Part shown: piece by piece, positions 12,146 through 23,580 of the stretch
How positions within the stretch are numbered: the first letter of the stretch is position 1
Layout: every line of letters starts with the position of its first letter
From: Sphagnum magellanicum
Lineage: Eukaryota > Streptophyta > Sphagnopsida > Sphagnales > Sphagnaceae
NCBI GenBank assembly: GCA_021904315.1
Contig: CM038916.1
Span: forward strand, 8,087,065 to 8,151,064
Length of the DNA: 64,000 nucleotides
Direction: 5' to 3'
Notes under the pieces: model-generated
The model's input: only the letters and a program-made list of their open reading frames with translations
The model's database searches: none
Told to the model about the DNA's origin: nothing
Position numbers and translations under genes: made by a program

Positions 12146-13094
12146 GTTTTTTTCAATTAGTGATGGCACCCAAACCCGACCCATTCTGGAGGTCGACCTT
12201 TAATTTCATAATTGTTGTTCTCCACTAAAAATATATATAAAAATCAAATAACCTTTTTTTGAAAATCCACAGTTCTTTGCTGGTTCCTTCATGAAAATTG
12301 GCAGTTATTTGATTTTGAATTTATATTTTAAAAAACTGGAAGTAACAGTTATTATCAAAATAAAATATCTGTCCAACCCGTGTTTTTTTTTCTTTTTTTC
12401 TTTTATTTTTTCTTTTTTTCCATTTGTGTGATGTTGCGCAAGTGATGAACATTCACAAGTATATTTCGCCAAGTTTGGTGATATCAAATATATGAAAAAT
12501 GAAAATCTTAAGTGCCCTTTAATATTGTAGGAAATTGTGGATATTTTTTATGATTTTAAAATAAAGTTTTTTGTTTTTTGGCAGAAATTTGTCAGATAAG
12601 AAAACAAGGAATTTGTGACAAATTATTCCCTTTTCAAAATATTTTTTGCAAATTGCAAAAATTCGCCACGAAAGAAATTACTGTGTCCAACTCTGGTTAA
12701 ATATATGGAATCTTTTCATACTTGAGTTAATTACCTACCACACTTTAGAAATAGTTATGAACCCATAGATAGCATCATACATTGTAACTTGCATGTAGAT
12801 CTTCTACCCTTCAAGTAGTACTTCAAAAAATGAGAGGTATGTTGAGGAGTCCATGCACATAACAAAAAATTTGTTCTGACACAAAAATGAAGAGAACCAA
12901 CCTACATATTTTCATCATAAGGGGTTTACTTCAAAACTTACCTCTATTAGCCTCCATGTGATCCATTTGAGCATTTTTCAAATTCATAAAAAATTACTAG
13001 CTGGTTTGGATGTTCGGATATATATACATATAACTTGGCTTGGATCATCATACATTAAAGATCCTTAGGGTTGATTATTAGGAGATGATTCCTA

Positions 13095-13380
13095 GTGGCA
13101 ATTGATTGATAATGTGTTTAGATTCATTATAGAGTATAGTAGATTATGGGATTTTGACCGCTAGGTAATAATAATAATAATAATAATAATAGGTCTATTT
13201 TTATATGAGGATTTTGGAAAGATGATATTTTGGCATGTGTTGAAACTTGAGATTAGTCATAGAGTTATAACATCTTGAAGGATTCTGATTTCTTTCAGAG
13301 GATTTTTCTGAAGATTATATTTTTGCATGGTGAAATATTTGAGGTTTCATGTGATCTAACTCTAGATTTATTTTACCTTG
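13095..13380 (+). mobile_element. Relic of the GGCCTTGCC-end MITE family
   Basis: Internal blocks match the copies at 46,248 and 62,071: GTGTTTAGATTCATTATAGA, TATGAGGATTTTGGAAAG, GATGATATTTTGGC, TGTTGAAACTTGAGATT, ATCTTGAAGGATT, TGGTGAAATATTTGAG. Both termini are too decayed to show the inverted repeat. An (AAT)n tract sits at the same internal site as the (ATT)n tract of the copy at 59,958. Confidence 0.7.
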
Positions 13381-13695
13381 CTCCAAACACAAAAGTGTTC
13401 TAGATGTTCGCCAAGGTGCGAAAAAAGAATCCTCTTTGTGGTTTTATTTCAGTTATAGCAATGCATAGCAAAACAATGAGATGTTCTCCTTCTCTTCATC
13501 AATATCCTTGTTTCCGCCCTCTTCACTCTTCCCCATAGTTCAATTATTGGTTTTCTTTCCAAAATCACAGCCATATTTCGAGGCTGTCCATTTTGGGCTA
13601 TCAATAGTCAATATAGGTGAAACAAATTATACTTAAACCTTAAGAGCTAATTAATTAAGACTTAATTAACCTTGAATTGGTTCTTGATCAGCAAA

Positions 13696-16600
13696 CTACT
13701 GAAAGAAGAACTGGATACCTGTCCCAACATTAAGCTTATCTGCATAGCTGCTGTGGCCATTCTTGGTTACCGGAATCATATCCAATTTGGAATTCTGAGG
13801 ATAGTGATGACGTGAGGAAGAACCCATCGTGTTCTCTTCATCCACAAATGCCCGTGAATAAGGATAACAATAATCGCTGTTGTATGTCATCGACCTGCTG
13901 TTGGATGGCGAGTCCAAAGACTGCAGTGTGCCTGGAGATCTGGAATATGCACCCTGCTGCTTGTGCTGGTAGTATGGTTGAGGATACGTTGATCGGTGCT
14001 GCAATTGGTGCTGCTGCTGGCTGTTATGGGTTAGCCTTTCATGCAATGAGGGAGCTGATGCCTGATGAAGATACTTAACAGGAGGTGAACTCCCTTCGTA
14101 TCCTGCTCTTGAAAAAGGTGATGGGTCTCCTCCAGATCTGATGTTTGGAATTTTTTCTGAGGACGATGAACCTTGGATGTTCTGCTTCAATCTCTGTAAC
14201 GCTTGTAATATGTCGCTCACATTTCTACTTGTGCTAAATTCCATGGATGGTTGCTCCGCTGCCAAGGGTTCCTTAGGAGGAGGAGGAGCATCATAGCTGG
14301 GCCCATATCCAAGACTGAGTTGAAGCTCCCCATTCAAGAACCCAGAATTCTTGTCCACACTTTCAGCTCCTAGATGCCTTGATTGCAGCTGCTGATAATG
14401 CTTCTCAGCAACATAGTTTCCCTGTGCCATTACACAAAGATGTTTGTATCTATTGTCAGATCTGCATGTCACCTCTGAATGTCATCAGCTCTGCATCTTC
14501 TTCACAATCTGAGTTCTTGAGGAGGATAAAAGTACCATATGGAGGGAGAGACACCAGATTTTTAGCCCTGTATATGTGCTTGCCAAATGTGCTGTGCCCA
14601 TGGACACATACCTATTATATCTATCTTGTGCATCTCATAGAGTCAAGGACAAACCTGCACTGACTGAGAAGTGTCCCTGTGCCAGACATTCGCCCCTTCA
14701 TTGTCTCCCAGTTCTTGGTATTGTTGCAAGTCTTTCTGCAACCCATGGTTGGTGTTTACAAAACGAGACAACTGTGCAGTCAGAGCTCTAGGATAGGCAG
14801 TATGATCAATTTCTTGCCTTTCTATGCCTGCACCATAGTCCAAATATTGACTAGGTATTTCAAAATTTCCATCACCTGCCCACCTAGAAGAACCTTCTGA
14901 ATATGATCTACTATGATGCTGTTGTCCAGAAATTTCCTGTGCTCGTAACCCTCTTGCAGTGCCTTCCTTCTGGCCATGCAACATGATCTGTGATGACAAC
15001 AGATTTGCTTCAATATGTGCATCCTGTAAATGGTGGGTCCCTGTGTCCAGCAGGACTTGCTGTTGCCCCCTACGTAGACCTTCCCCTGGAGCATCCTCCT
15101 TTTCTGCTGCTGTTGTCAGAACTCTGTGCTCTGGTTGGGCTGCCCTTTCATAAGCATCATCTGAAGATCTCATTATCAGACCTTCATCATGAGATCTATT
15201 ATCTTCTTGTCCAACTAAGACACTGCTCTTGAAGTGTGATGGATGGGTGCCAATTCCTCCACCTCCAGCACTGACTTCTTCATCTTGCAAGTTTTGTGAG
15301 TTTTGCTCCAGGGTTTGTTGAGCATCATAGTAGTTCTTCTCCCATTCTCTTTGCACACTCTCCTGAGCTTCATACTCATCAACGAGTGCTGTCAACCCCA
15401 CTTTGCTTTCTGCATCCATCTTTGCATTCTGAGCCTGTTCACTCTCTATTGCCAGACCTCCTGCAGCAACCCATTGTGCCATGTTAATCTCAAGTTCTGT
15501 AACCTCCAAGAAATAGCAAGAGAAATGTCATCATGGCAGAATCAGGACAGGACTTGGCCCCTTCTTACAAAACATTTAAGAACTCGTAGTATTTATCTCA
15601 AGGAAGCAAGGATGATTTTTGAGTCCACACCAGCAATGTGCCTGTTCTCATTTGTTTCAAGTTGTGTATTTTGACCATGCAGTCCCATAGTTGTAGGAAG
15701 AATCTCCTGGAGGACTGCCGACACTTGACACATCCAGCTCACCAGCTCTGCACAACCATGATCTTCTTTGCTCCTTTCTTCAGCAAGAGCATTTATCTCC
15801 TCACTTATTTGACTCCACATCTTCCTCAATCGATCTTCTATAGCAACCCTAATTTTCAAGGAAAACCAGGATTTAATTTCAGCACATCTACCCAACCCAA
15901 CAGCCATTCCTCTGCTGTTCTTTGATTTCTATCCAGCCTCTTCCAAAGCTCATTGCAGAATCACAAGTTGAATGTTTTACTCCTTGAATCAAAGTCAAAC
16001 TACAGAAGTCAGAATCTAAGAATAACCTTGACTGATCCTGGCTCTGTGTCGAGCCATTCGATGTCTCCAACATGTTCTGCGGATCAGTAGGCCACTTATC
16101 AAGCACTGTGACATCTGTTGTGCATCCATTGGCTGCTACACTTGCATGCAGGTTTGAAGTAGAATCATTTGCAGCATTTGTGGCTTGCTGGGTTAAGTCG
16201 ACTTTGATTGACTCTTTGTCGTCACCAGTGCCATCTTGCTCAAGCTTTTTCTCTTCTTCAGCTGACATAACATTGGGCATGGGTTGCACCAGTGACAACT
16301 CTTGTGCCTGAGGCGGAACGGCAGCCCTGCCTTCAGTGCCATCTAGAACTAAAGCACCAAATGGCTCCACTGCCAACGTCCCTGAAACCTCCATTGCACT
16401 TTCTTTAGAAGATGAGCCTGGACCAATTGCAACAAAGTTCAATCAAGTTTTGAATTGACAACTCCCATGACCTTCTCAGCTCTCTCACTGTAAAGACGAG
16501 AAAGATTTCTGGCATCTGAAGGCTAGAGAGCAGAAACAAATGAAGGAAACAAGTAAAGATCAGAAGGTGATCCCTGCTTTGAGACAATGAGAATGACCAA

Positions 16601-19600
16601 TTGCCATGTATTGCATCCAACTCCTGTCTACTGAAGGAAAAAGACCAGAATACCCAAAACTGACAACAACAACCCTGCATCAAATAAAAACAAAAGAGTT
16701 TTGCAAATCTCAATATTCTGATGGGGAATCACTGACCTGCAGTTTTCAGTTCCGCCAGGGCTTGTTCTGCAGCTCTTTCAGCCTTTAACCGCTCGTCAAC
16801 TGTCTGTTCCAACTTGCGCTCCAGCTCTATCATCTGACAAAACCCACACATACATGTATACAAATGAGATGCTGCCCAAAAGAAAAACAAAAAAAAACTT
16901 GTACAGATCATAGTTGTTCTTTGGACAATACTTCAAAAAAAGGATTTGCTCTTTAAAAAAGGAAGAAAGAAAGCTTGATGGACACAACATGCCATCAATT
17001 ACACAAGACTATTGTTGCTAAAGATCCAAGCTTGGCAAAATCAAGTTCAGAACATCATGAACAGAAGCATTCCATGGGCTTGGAACCTGCTGATGCAAAA
17101 ACTTCAACATTGGTGTTGTGTCATGTTCTGTTACTAGAAGAATTGTCTTCTGCTTCTTGAGCCCAACATGCTTGTGCAAACCCTCCCTTTGACCTGTGAA
17201 CTCTAAACCCTAAACCCTAAACCTCACAAGAAAACATGAAGACAAGTGGAAAATCCATCACAAGAGGCCCATTATCAGACTACACAGGCATGAGAGCAGA
17301 AACACATGATTTTTTGCTGCAGGCATATTACCCGCTTATTAAGCTGCTGGACCTGTTGTTTTGCCGCCTTTGATGCAGCACGTTCAGCCAATAGCCTGGC
17401 TCGTAAGAATTCAATTGTCATCATCATTGCATCTTCCCCTGATGAAGATTTCCTGCGGAAAGGAGAATTAAACCCAATCTAAATCCTCAATTTCTTGAAT
17501 AGACAAGGGTTACCTTCAAAAATCCCAGCTCTTCAGGATTGATCTAAACTACTTCACATGCAACAAACACAATCAGGACTCTTCACAAACAATACCATTC
17601 ACATACACTGGGAGCAAAATAGGCCTTCAAAACAGTGCCAGAAGATACAATCACTGACATTAGAAAGGATGGAATAGAAATCAAAGGACTGCACAGAATC
17701 TGAAAGGATCCAAACGAGACTCAATACCCAATGCAATAGAGAATCCCAGATCCATCGTTATTGTGATATAGTAAAGAACTAAGAACCCTCCCAGAGATGA
17801 AATCCACAACCCTAAATACCTCTCATGTCCATGACCAGGAGAGTCACCGCCACCGATTTGTTCTGTTCCCAACTGTCCACTCAGTGATAGATCACCAACA
17901 GGCTTTGTCTGATCCACCAGACCTAGACCACCACTCAGCTCTACATGTTGCTGCAGTTTTGCTACCTCCCCAGCTTCTTCTTCTTCACGGCCCGTCATAC
18001 CCACCACAGCATCAGAAAGTACTTCCTCCTGTAGTGCATTTTTTGCATGATCCTGCATTCCTAATCCGGAGAGTTCTGGCCTTTTCTCCTGCTCTTTATC
18101 TTCCTCAATTGAAGATTTCCATTTCAAAGGTCTAAGAGGTGGTGGAGTAACATTTTTGGGTGTCATCAAGGGACTCCCATTGCTTCCAATTTCCCTTTCC
18201 ATCTCACTAGAGAGCCTTGACCTGATAGAGAAGACAGCAATCTGACAAAAACCCATCAGCATTCTGCACAATGGGTGTCCAAGCTAGAATGGATCCAAAT
18301 CTGCCTAACAAAGCTCACCAAAGCAAATATCAGACTGACCCAAGAAGGACTAAGGTCACCAAACACTTATGGACCAAAAGGACTTATGAACTGGAACAAA
18401 AAGCCAGATGCATTTTACAGGAAAGCAAATTCAAACAGCAAGACAATAATTTCTAATGGATAGAAGAGGAGAAGTACCTCATGGAAACTTTGCCTCAATG
18501 TAGACTTTGCATCAACTTTGCCTCAGAAGGAAAACTCAATCTTTCATGATTGTATCCTTGGAGATAGGAGCTGGGGGTGGTCACGCCATCAGAAGAAGGA
18601 TGCTCAGTTGAGTCACAACACATGTTTGTATCCAAAGCACCCATGACAAAAAAACCAGCTCCTGGAGACAGAGAACTTCCTCCTGAGGAAACTATCCTAT
18701 GAAGACAACGAAGTCAAAGACAATCTGGGCATGAGGAACTGTCCAATCATCTTCCTGAGGATAACTGAGAAAGAAAGATTGGGTCCAAGTATTAGACATT
18801 ATTACATGCTTCAAAACATCAAACTCAAACATCTTGCCGTTAGCTCTTCTTTGCTGAACACCCAGTCTTCTATACCACACAAAGAAAAGGACTTGACAAG
18901 GGTCAATATCAGGTACCTAGCTGCTTCTCAATACTTAAAAGCAACGACAGAACTATGGAAACTTCTTGAAATAACAAATTCCAAACTTGGACTTCACATA
19001 CTCCTTACTACCTACTGGCTTGTTAGAACTGTTTGAGAGGTTCTTGGCATATACTATTGGTCTTGAAGGCTAGGGTTTTGGTTGCTATTGCTCCCTGGGA
19101 CTTCTTGCAGCTAGGATAAGGACCAAGGGATGATGGTTTTGGAGAAAGAAGTTGAATGCGAGGTACACATGAGAAAGACTGTAAATGACTCTTAAGACTG
19201 AGAAATTCACCATGAATTGTGAAGGTAAGCACCATAGGCTGTGGACTGCTTCTCCATAACATAGGAAAATTAGGCTTCTGAACTGTAGACAAATCTCCAC
19301 CCATTTACCTTTTAACATATAGCCTCTAGGAAAGAAAGATGAAGGAAACTAATCCATTTTCTTTCTGCACATGTCATGGGAGCAAGTTCAAACTTTGCGC
19401 TGTTGATTTTGGCATTTGAAATTCAGTTCCAGCTAATATGGTCATGGCACTGTCATGTCTCCTGGAAGGTTGCCCATCTCAAGATTATTTTCAGCCTATG
19501 GTGCTCATCTTCACAATTCAATGGGATCCCTCCTAGCTAGGTCACATGTTCTTGTCTTACATGCTACTATAAGCTTCTCTGGTGGAAATTTCTTTGCAAA

Positions 19601-20644
19601 TTAGGGGTAGAACATCTCATGCAATTTCAGCCACAGTAAGTTGCAGTCGCAAGCCCTGCAACAACATCCTTCCCAAGAGTTCAACAAGGTGAAAAATTTA
19701 CCTGTAATGTTCTGCATCCAAACAACTTCATTGTGAACTGAGAGATTCCAATCCCTGTAACAGAGAAAGCAAGGCCACAGAAAGTGAGAAAGGTGATATC
19801 ACACCGGTGACAAAGGATATTGGCATGTAGTTGGAAATGAAACCCAAATTCACAAGCCTGCTAGAAGTTGAATCCAGTGGACAATCTAATACAGCATCCG
19901 GACCAGAACTTCGTTGATATCACAATTCAAGCATCTGGAAATTGGACAACAAAAAAGGACTACTCAAACATGAGCAAGCCACAGATGATCCCCTCTGAAA
20001 TTATATTTCAATGTGCCACGAGCAAATTACCACATGCACACTTGAGCAATTGACACTTGAGTTTTTCTAGAGTCTGCACAGCACACAGGATTCACAAATT
20101 GCAAAAATGTCACAAAAAAATCCCTCAACAACTAGTACTGTCATATAAACCCTAAATCCAAAATTAAAAAATCCACAAGACAGGAGTTCTCCTTTTCTCG
20201 CTTGTCTACGATCCACCTCGATCCACAACAGTTACTTCAGGTGGATCGTTAGAAAAAGGTCATGATAAGAAGAAGAAGATGATGATGATGATGGAAAATT
20301 CTGCTGTATAGTATGAGGATGGATTCATATCCGGGATCTCGATCCGCAATCTAAACAAACCATCGCCCGGATCTAACGACCTAATCACAGTGACTAGCGA
20401 ATCATTGGTGGTGTTCCTGAGTAGCTGGGACAATTGAGTGTTTTGTAGGAGGTCCCAAAAAAAAAGTACAAAAAATACCAAAAAGTTCTCAAACGGGAAT
20501 TGGGTACCGGAAGCTTTACCTGCAAAGATGTTGTGTTTGCGACTCCTTTGATGTCCTGAGCTTGCCAATTCCAGACCCAAATTGTTGCAAATTCTGCTGC
20601 TGCTGCTCCTGCAACGCGCGCAGAGTCCAAGACTTCCAGTTCAT
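13696..20644 (-). CDS. Plant coiled-coil protein, about 973 aa, 5' exons uncertain
   Basis: Exons (minus): 20644-20520, 18221-17820, 17452-17332, 16833-16737, 16417-16027, 15848-15631, 15496-14655, 14421-13696. All junctions are GT-AG and in frame. Order: short N-terminus with a Gln run (RALQEQQQQNLQQFGSGI), a Pro-rich patch (TPPPLRPLKWKSS), a predicted coiled coil (EDAMMMTIEFLRARLLAER to about residue 248), a Ser/Thr/Asp/Glu-rich linker, a second helical part (AIEDRLRKMW; AQWVAAGGLAIESE; LVDEYEAQESVQREWEKNY) and a Gln/His/Ser/Tyr-rich tail. It resembles plant coiled-coil proteins of unknown role that I remember but cannot name. A 53-nt exon (19754-19702) and a 16-nt microexon (18493-18478) between exons 1 and 2 would together keep the frame, but this is speculative. 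Nine MSA-like boxes upstream suggest G2/M expression. The exact C-terminus is also uncertain, as a donor-like AG|GT lies just before the stop. Confidence 0.72.
17204..17223 (+). repeat. Short telomere-like (CCCTAAA)n tract in an intron
   Basis: TAAACCCTAAACCCTAAACC, nearly three plant telomere units, lies in the intron between the 17,452-17,332 and 16,833-16,737 exons of the coiled-coil gene. Confidence 0.7.
18222..20519 (-). other. Large first intron of the coiled-coil gene
   Basis: About 2.3 kb between the first exon and the next secure exon. It contains a well-formed 53-nt exon candidate at 19,754-19,702 (acceptor TTACAG, donor GTAAAT) and a possible 16-nt microexon at 18,493-18,478. Near 20,271 there is a GAT trinucleotide repeat. 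Nothing else in it looks coding. Confidence 0.5.
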
Positions 20645-20681
20645 GGTAGAAGAGAGAGTGGAAACTGGTGGCACAGATCTC

Positions 20682-21372
20682 GACCGTTGGATTCGCCGGC
20701 ACAGAGCTTGGGAGAGAGTTGGTGGTGGCAGGATCTGCAATAGATCCTGACCGTTGGTTTTGGGTTGCCAAAGATCTGCAGATCTAGAGAGAGTGGGAAA
20801 TGGGTTGGTTGGTGGTGGCAGCCCAAATCTGCACAAATCGTGACCGTTGGATTCTCAGGGGTGGGGGGAGTCAGAGAGTGGGAAGTCGTTGGTGGTGGCA
20901 GGACTCTGCACAGATCTCGACCGTTGGATTCTGTTGCCAAAAGATCTCCGCCCGGGGGGGGCCGGGGTAGTTAAGACAAGTGGGAAATGGGTTGGTGGTG
21001 ACAGGGGAAGCTGCACAGATCGTGACCGTTGGATTTGATGCTGAAGATCTAGAGAGAGAGACAGGGACAGTTGGTGGGTGGCAGGAGCAGCGGATAGATC
21101 TTGACCGTTGGATTTGTTTACAAAGATCTCATGGGGGAGCTAGAGAGAGAAAGGGCAAAAAAATTTTAATTAAAATTAATTAAAATTAAAAAATTTGTTG
21201 GTTGGTAAGGTAGGTAGGTACTGACAGGAAGCTGCACACAGATCTTGACCGTTGGTTTTGTTGCACCTGATCTTGACCGTTGGTTGTTTTGAGAAAACAT
21301 TGATGCTGCTGAGAGAGTGGAAAAAATTTTGGTTTGCGGGCAGAGAGGCCCTGCACAGATCGTGACCGTTGG
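20682..21372 (-). promoter_or_regulatory. Cluster of nine MSA-like CCAACGGTC boxes upstream of the coiled-coil gene
   Basis: GACCGTTGG on the plus strand starts at 20,682, 20,749, 20,842, 20,919, 21,024, 21,103, 21,247, 21,275 and 21,364. Read toward the gene each is CCAACGGTC. Copies at 20,842, 21,024 and 21,103 match the full mitosis-specific activator consensus YCYAACGGYYA (TCCAACGGTCA); the other six differ at one edge position, with the AACGG core intact. The boxes sit in degenerate units of about 70-140 bp that share GAGAGAGTGG, GGTGGTGGCAG and CTGCACAGATC. MSA elements are known to be bound by MYB3R factors and to drive G2/M transcription. I noticed no other CCAACGGTC in the window on either strand. 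Confidence 0.65.
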
Positions 21373-22782
21373 TCATGTTGAAAAGATCTTCGGGTAGCAT
21401 GATCTTCAGATTGTCATTTTTTTGGAATTTCCAATTTTTTTTATTCCAAAAATTTTGAATTTCATATTGACACATGAATTTGTGTGTCTTCCTTCATTTG
21501 AAAAAAAAAAAAAATTTAACAAATTTGGTATGTTCTTTATGAAAACATGTCCTTAATTGATCTATTTTGTCAAAGTTTTGTGTGACTTTGATTTCACTAA
21601 TATCACCAATTTGTTTCATGTTTTTAAGGTTTTCATTGCCATGAATAAAATCTCATTTAGATTTTATTTTATTTTTAATATGTGTGTCCTTGCAAAATGT
21701 TTATAGTCGTGTAAATTTATTTTTTTGTAAATATTAAAGAATATTTTTTAAATGTATTTTGTTGGAATTTTTTCTATAGCCATCATGCCTACTACTAAAT
21801 TATTTTTGATCATGACATTGTTTCCTCCATCATAACAATAATTTCATTTTTGTAAACAATAGAATTGCTTATGACCAATGATTTCCTTAGAAAAATTGAA
21901 AGTTTTTTTCTAGTGTGCATTTGACTAATTTTGTTAATGTTTTGGGGGAATTCACCAAATTTTGATCTCACAAATTTGAAGGGAATCAATTAAGAAAAAC
22001 CACTATCTCTTAAATCAATTTGATACATATATTCAAATATATATAAATGTGCATTCTAAAAACATGTCCTTGATTAATTTTGTTAGAGAAACATGATTAT
22101 AATGTCACTAATTTGTGGAATTCTTTTTGTGAATCTTTGTTTGTGTAAATTTACAACACATTTTTGGAAAGATTTTGAAGGGTGGGAGAAAAGGATATTG
22201 ATGATCACAACAATGCATGCATATGTTGGCATTGAATTTCATTTCCTTCTCTTTAGTTTACAAAACATTCACAATGGTTATCATTTCACAATGGCCATGT
22301 GAAATGATGCCATATAGAAAAGTCACTAATGGAAAAAATATATTATATTATATTATATATATAAAGAAATATTTGTTGTCATGGACACAACTTTAAAATT
22401 TATTGTTGTCAGAGGGACTAATTCCTTAGTGAGATGTTAAAAAGAACCAAGAATTCAAACATGTGCCCCACACTACTTTGCAAATTGCCATTGATAATCA
22501 ACTATTTATATTAGTAATTAATATAATAATTTTGTGGGACATGGGTTTTTGTCAATCAATTACCATTTAGAAGTCTAGTCCATTTGTGTTTAATGGATAA
22601 AAGGAATGGTGGGTTGTTATATTGGTTGTTTGGGGAGTGGAAATATATTTTTGTTGTTCATGTTGTTGTGCAAATGTAATTGCATTTGTGGTAAATTATA
22701 AATAGACTGTTCTAAGTTTGAGTCCAAAAGTTACAACCACATATGCTATTATCCAAACCCCATAAGATGAATTGTCTATCTA

Positions 22783-23103
22783 TTACATGACATCTGCATA
22801 TTTATATGATTGGTATTTGACATTCATATTTATGTTAATTTGTAATTTTACTATATCATCTAATAATCTTTTTATCATTGGTGCTTTTGAATCATATATT
22901 ATGCAATGTAAGCCAATTAGTGGAATATATATTTTGACTAATAGCCAATGATTATTGTTATGAAATGCTATTGAAAATAGTTGTTTGCATATGTATGTAT
23001 GGTTTTTATGAATGCATGTGTGTGTTGTTGGTAACCTAATGATTATAATTTTTAAACATATAACATTTGCATTGCACCTACAAGGTGTTGGTTGCTCAAC
23101 CAT
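22783..23103 (-). pseudogene. Fragment of an Ulp1-like (C48) cysteine protease, probably from a transposon
   Basis: A 106-codon minus-strand frame contains FSIAFHNNNHWLLVKIYIP followed by YDSKAPMIKRLLDDI. This is the pattern around the catalytic His-Trp and Asp of Ulp1/SUMO-protease-like domains (HWvLvvi...yDS). The part expected to carry the catalytic Gln and Cys is not recognisable in this frame. Ulp1-like domains ride on several plant DNA transposons, including Mutator-like elements. It stands alone in gene-free DNA and looks like an old broken fragment. Family placement is uncertain. Confidence 0.5.
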
Positions 23104-23329
23104 GCAATTGGATTGCGAAGTATGTTTTCATCATCTTTACTTAATTAAAAATTTTCATGTCAATAGTTGATGACAATATGATAAATGATGTCTCATCTAA
23201 ATCATCATCTACTATAATCATTTTTTTTTGTTTTGGGATTTGAATGGGTAGTTTTTGTCTTGGATTTTGTTGTTTTTTTAATTATATTATATTTTGAAAC
23301 ATGGATGGAATCATGTAAACCTTGAGCTT

Positions 23330-23580
23330 AGAACATAAAATTGGATGGAAAATCCAAAAAATCTTGGATGAAATGAAAATTTTGAATGAAAGATGAGTAG
23401 AAAATGGATGATGGATGAAAAACTTGGATGAAGGATTTGGATAAATCATGGATGAAATTTTTGAATGAAATATTTGTTGGAATAATGGATGAAAATTTTG
23501 TATGAAAATTTTCCAATTGATTTATTTGGTGGAATTCATGGATGGAAGCATTTGGTGAAATGGTTGGATGAATTTTCTAA
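23330..23580 (+). repeat. Degenerate TGGATGAAA minisatellite-like tract
   Basis: TGGATGAAA and close variants (TTGAATGAAA, TTGGATGAA) recur about every 15-30 bp over 250 bp. The spacing is irregular, so it is an eroded simple repeat rather than a clean array. Confidence 0.55.

Larger units (their letters stand above)
9150..13695. other. AT-rich spacer between the AAA ATPase and coiled-coil genes
   Basis: About 4.5 kb with no supportable gene. It holds poly-A/T tracts, a short direct repeat (about 9,181-9,232 and 9,681-9,733, both with AGTTATGTTTGG.GTG followed by a T run), the duplicated block at 10,195 and 10,668, telomere-like repeats at 12,062 and a MITE relic at 13,095. The 3' UTR of the coiled-coil gene probably occupies the last few hundred bases. 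Confidence 0.6.

Noticed and set aside
20394-20940. Minus-strand frames with repeated SNGRDLC-type peptides
   Set aside because: The peptide repeats are translations of the MSA-like box repeats. They lack a plausible gene structure and lie in the promoter and leader.
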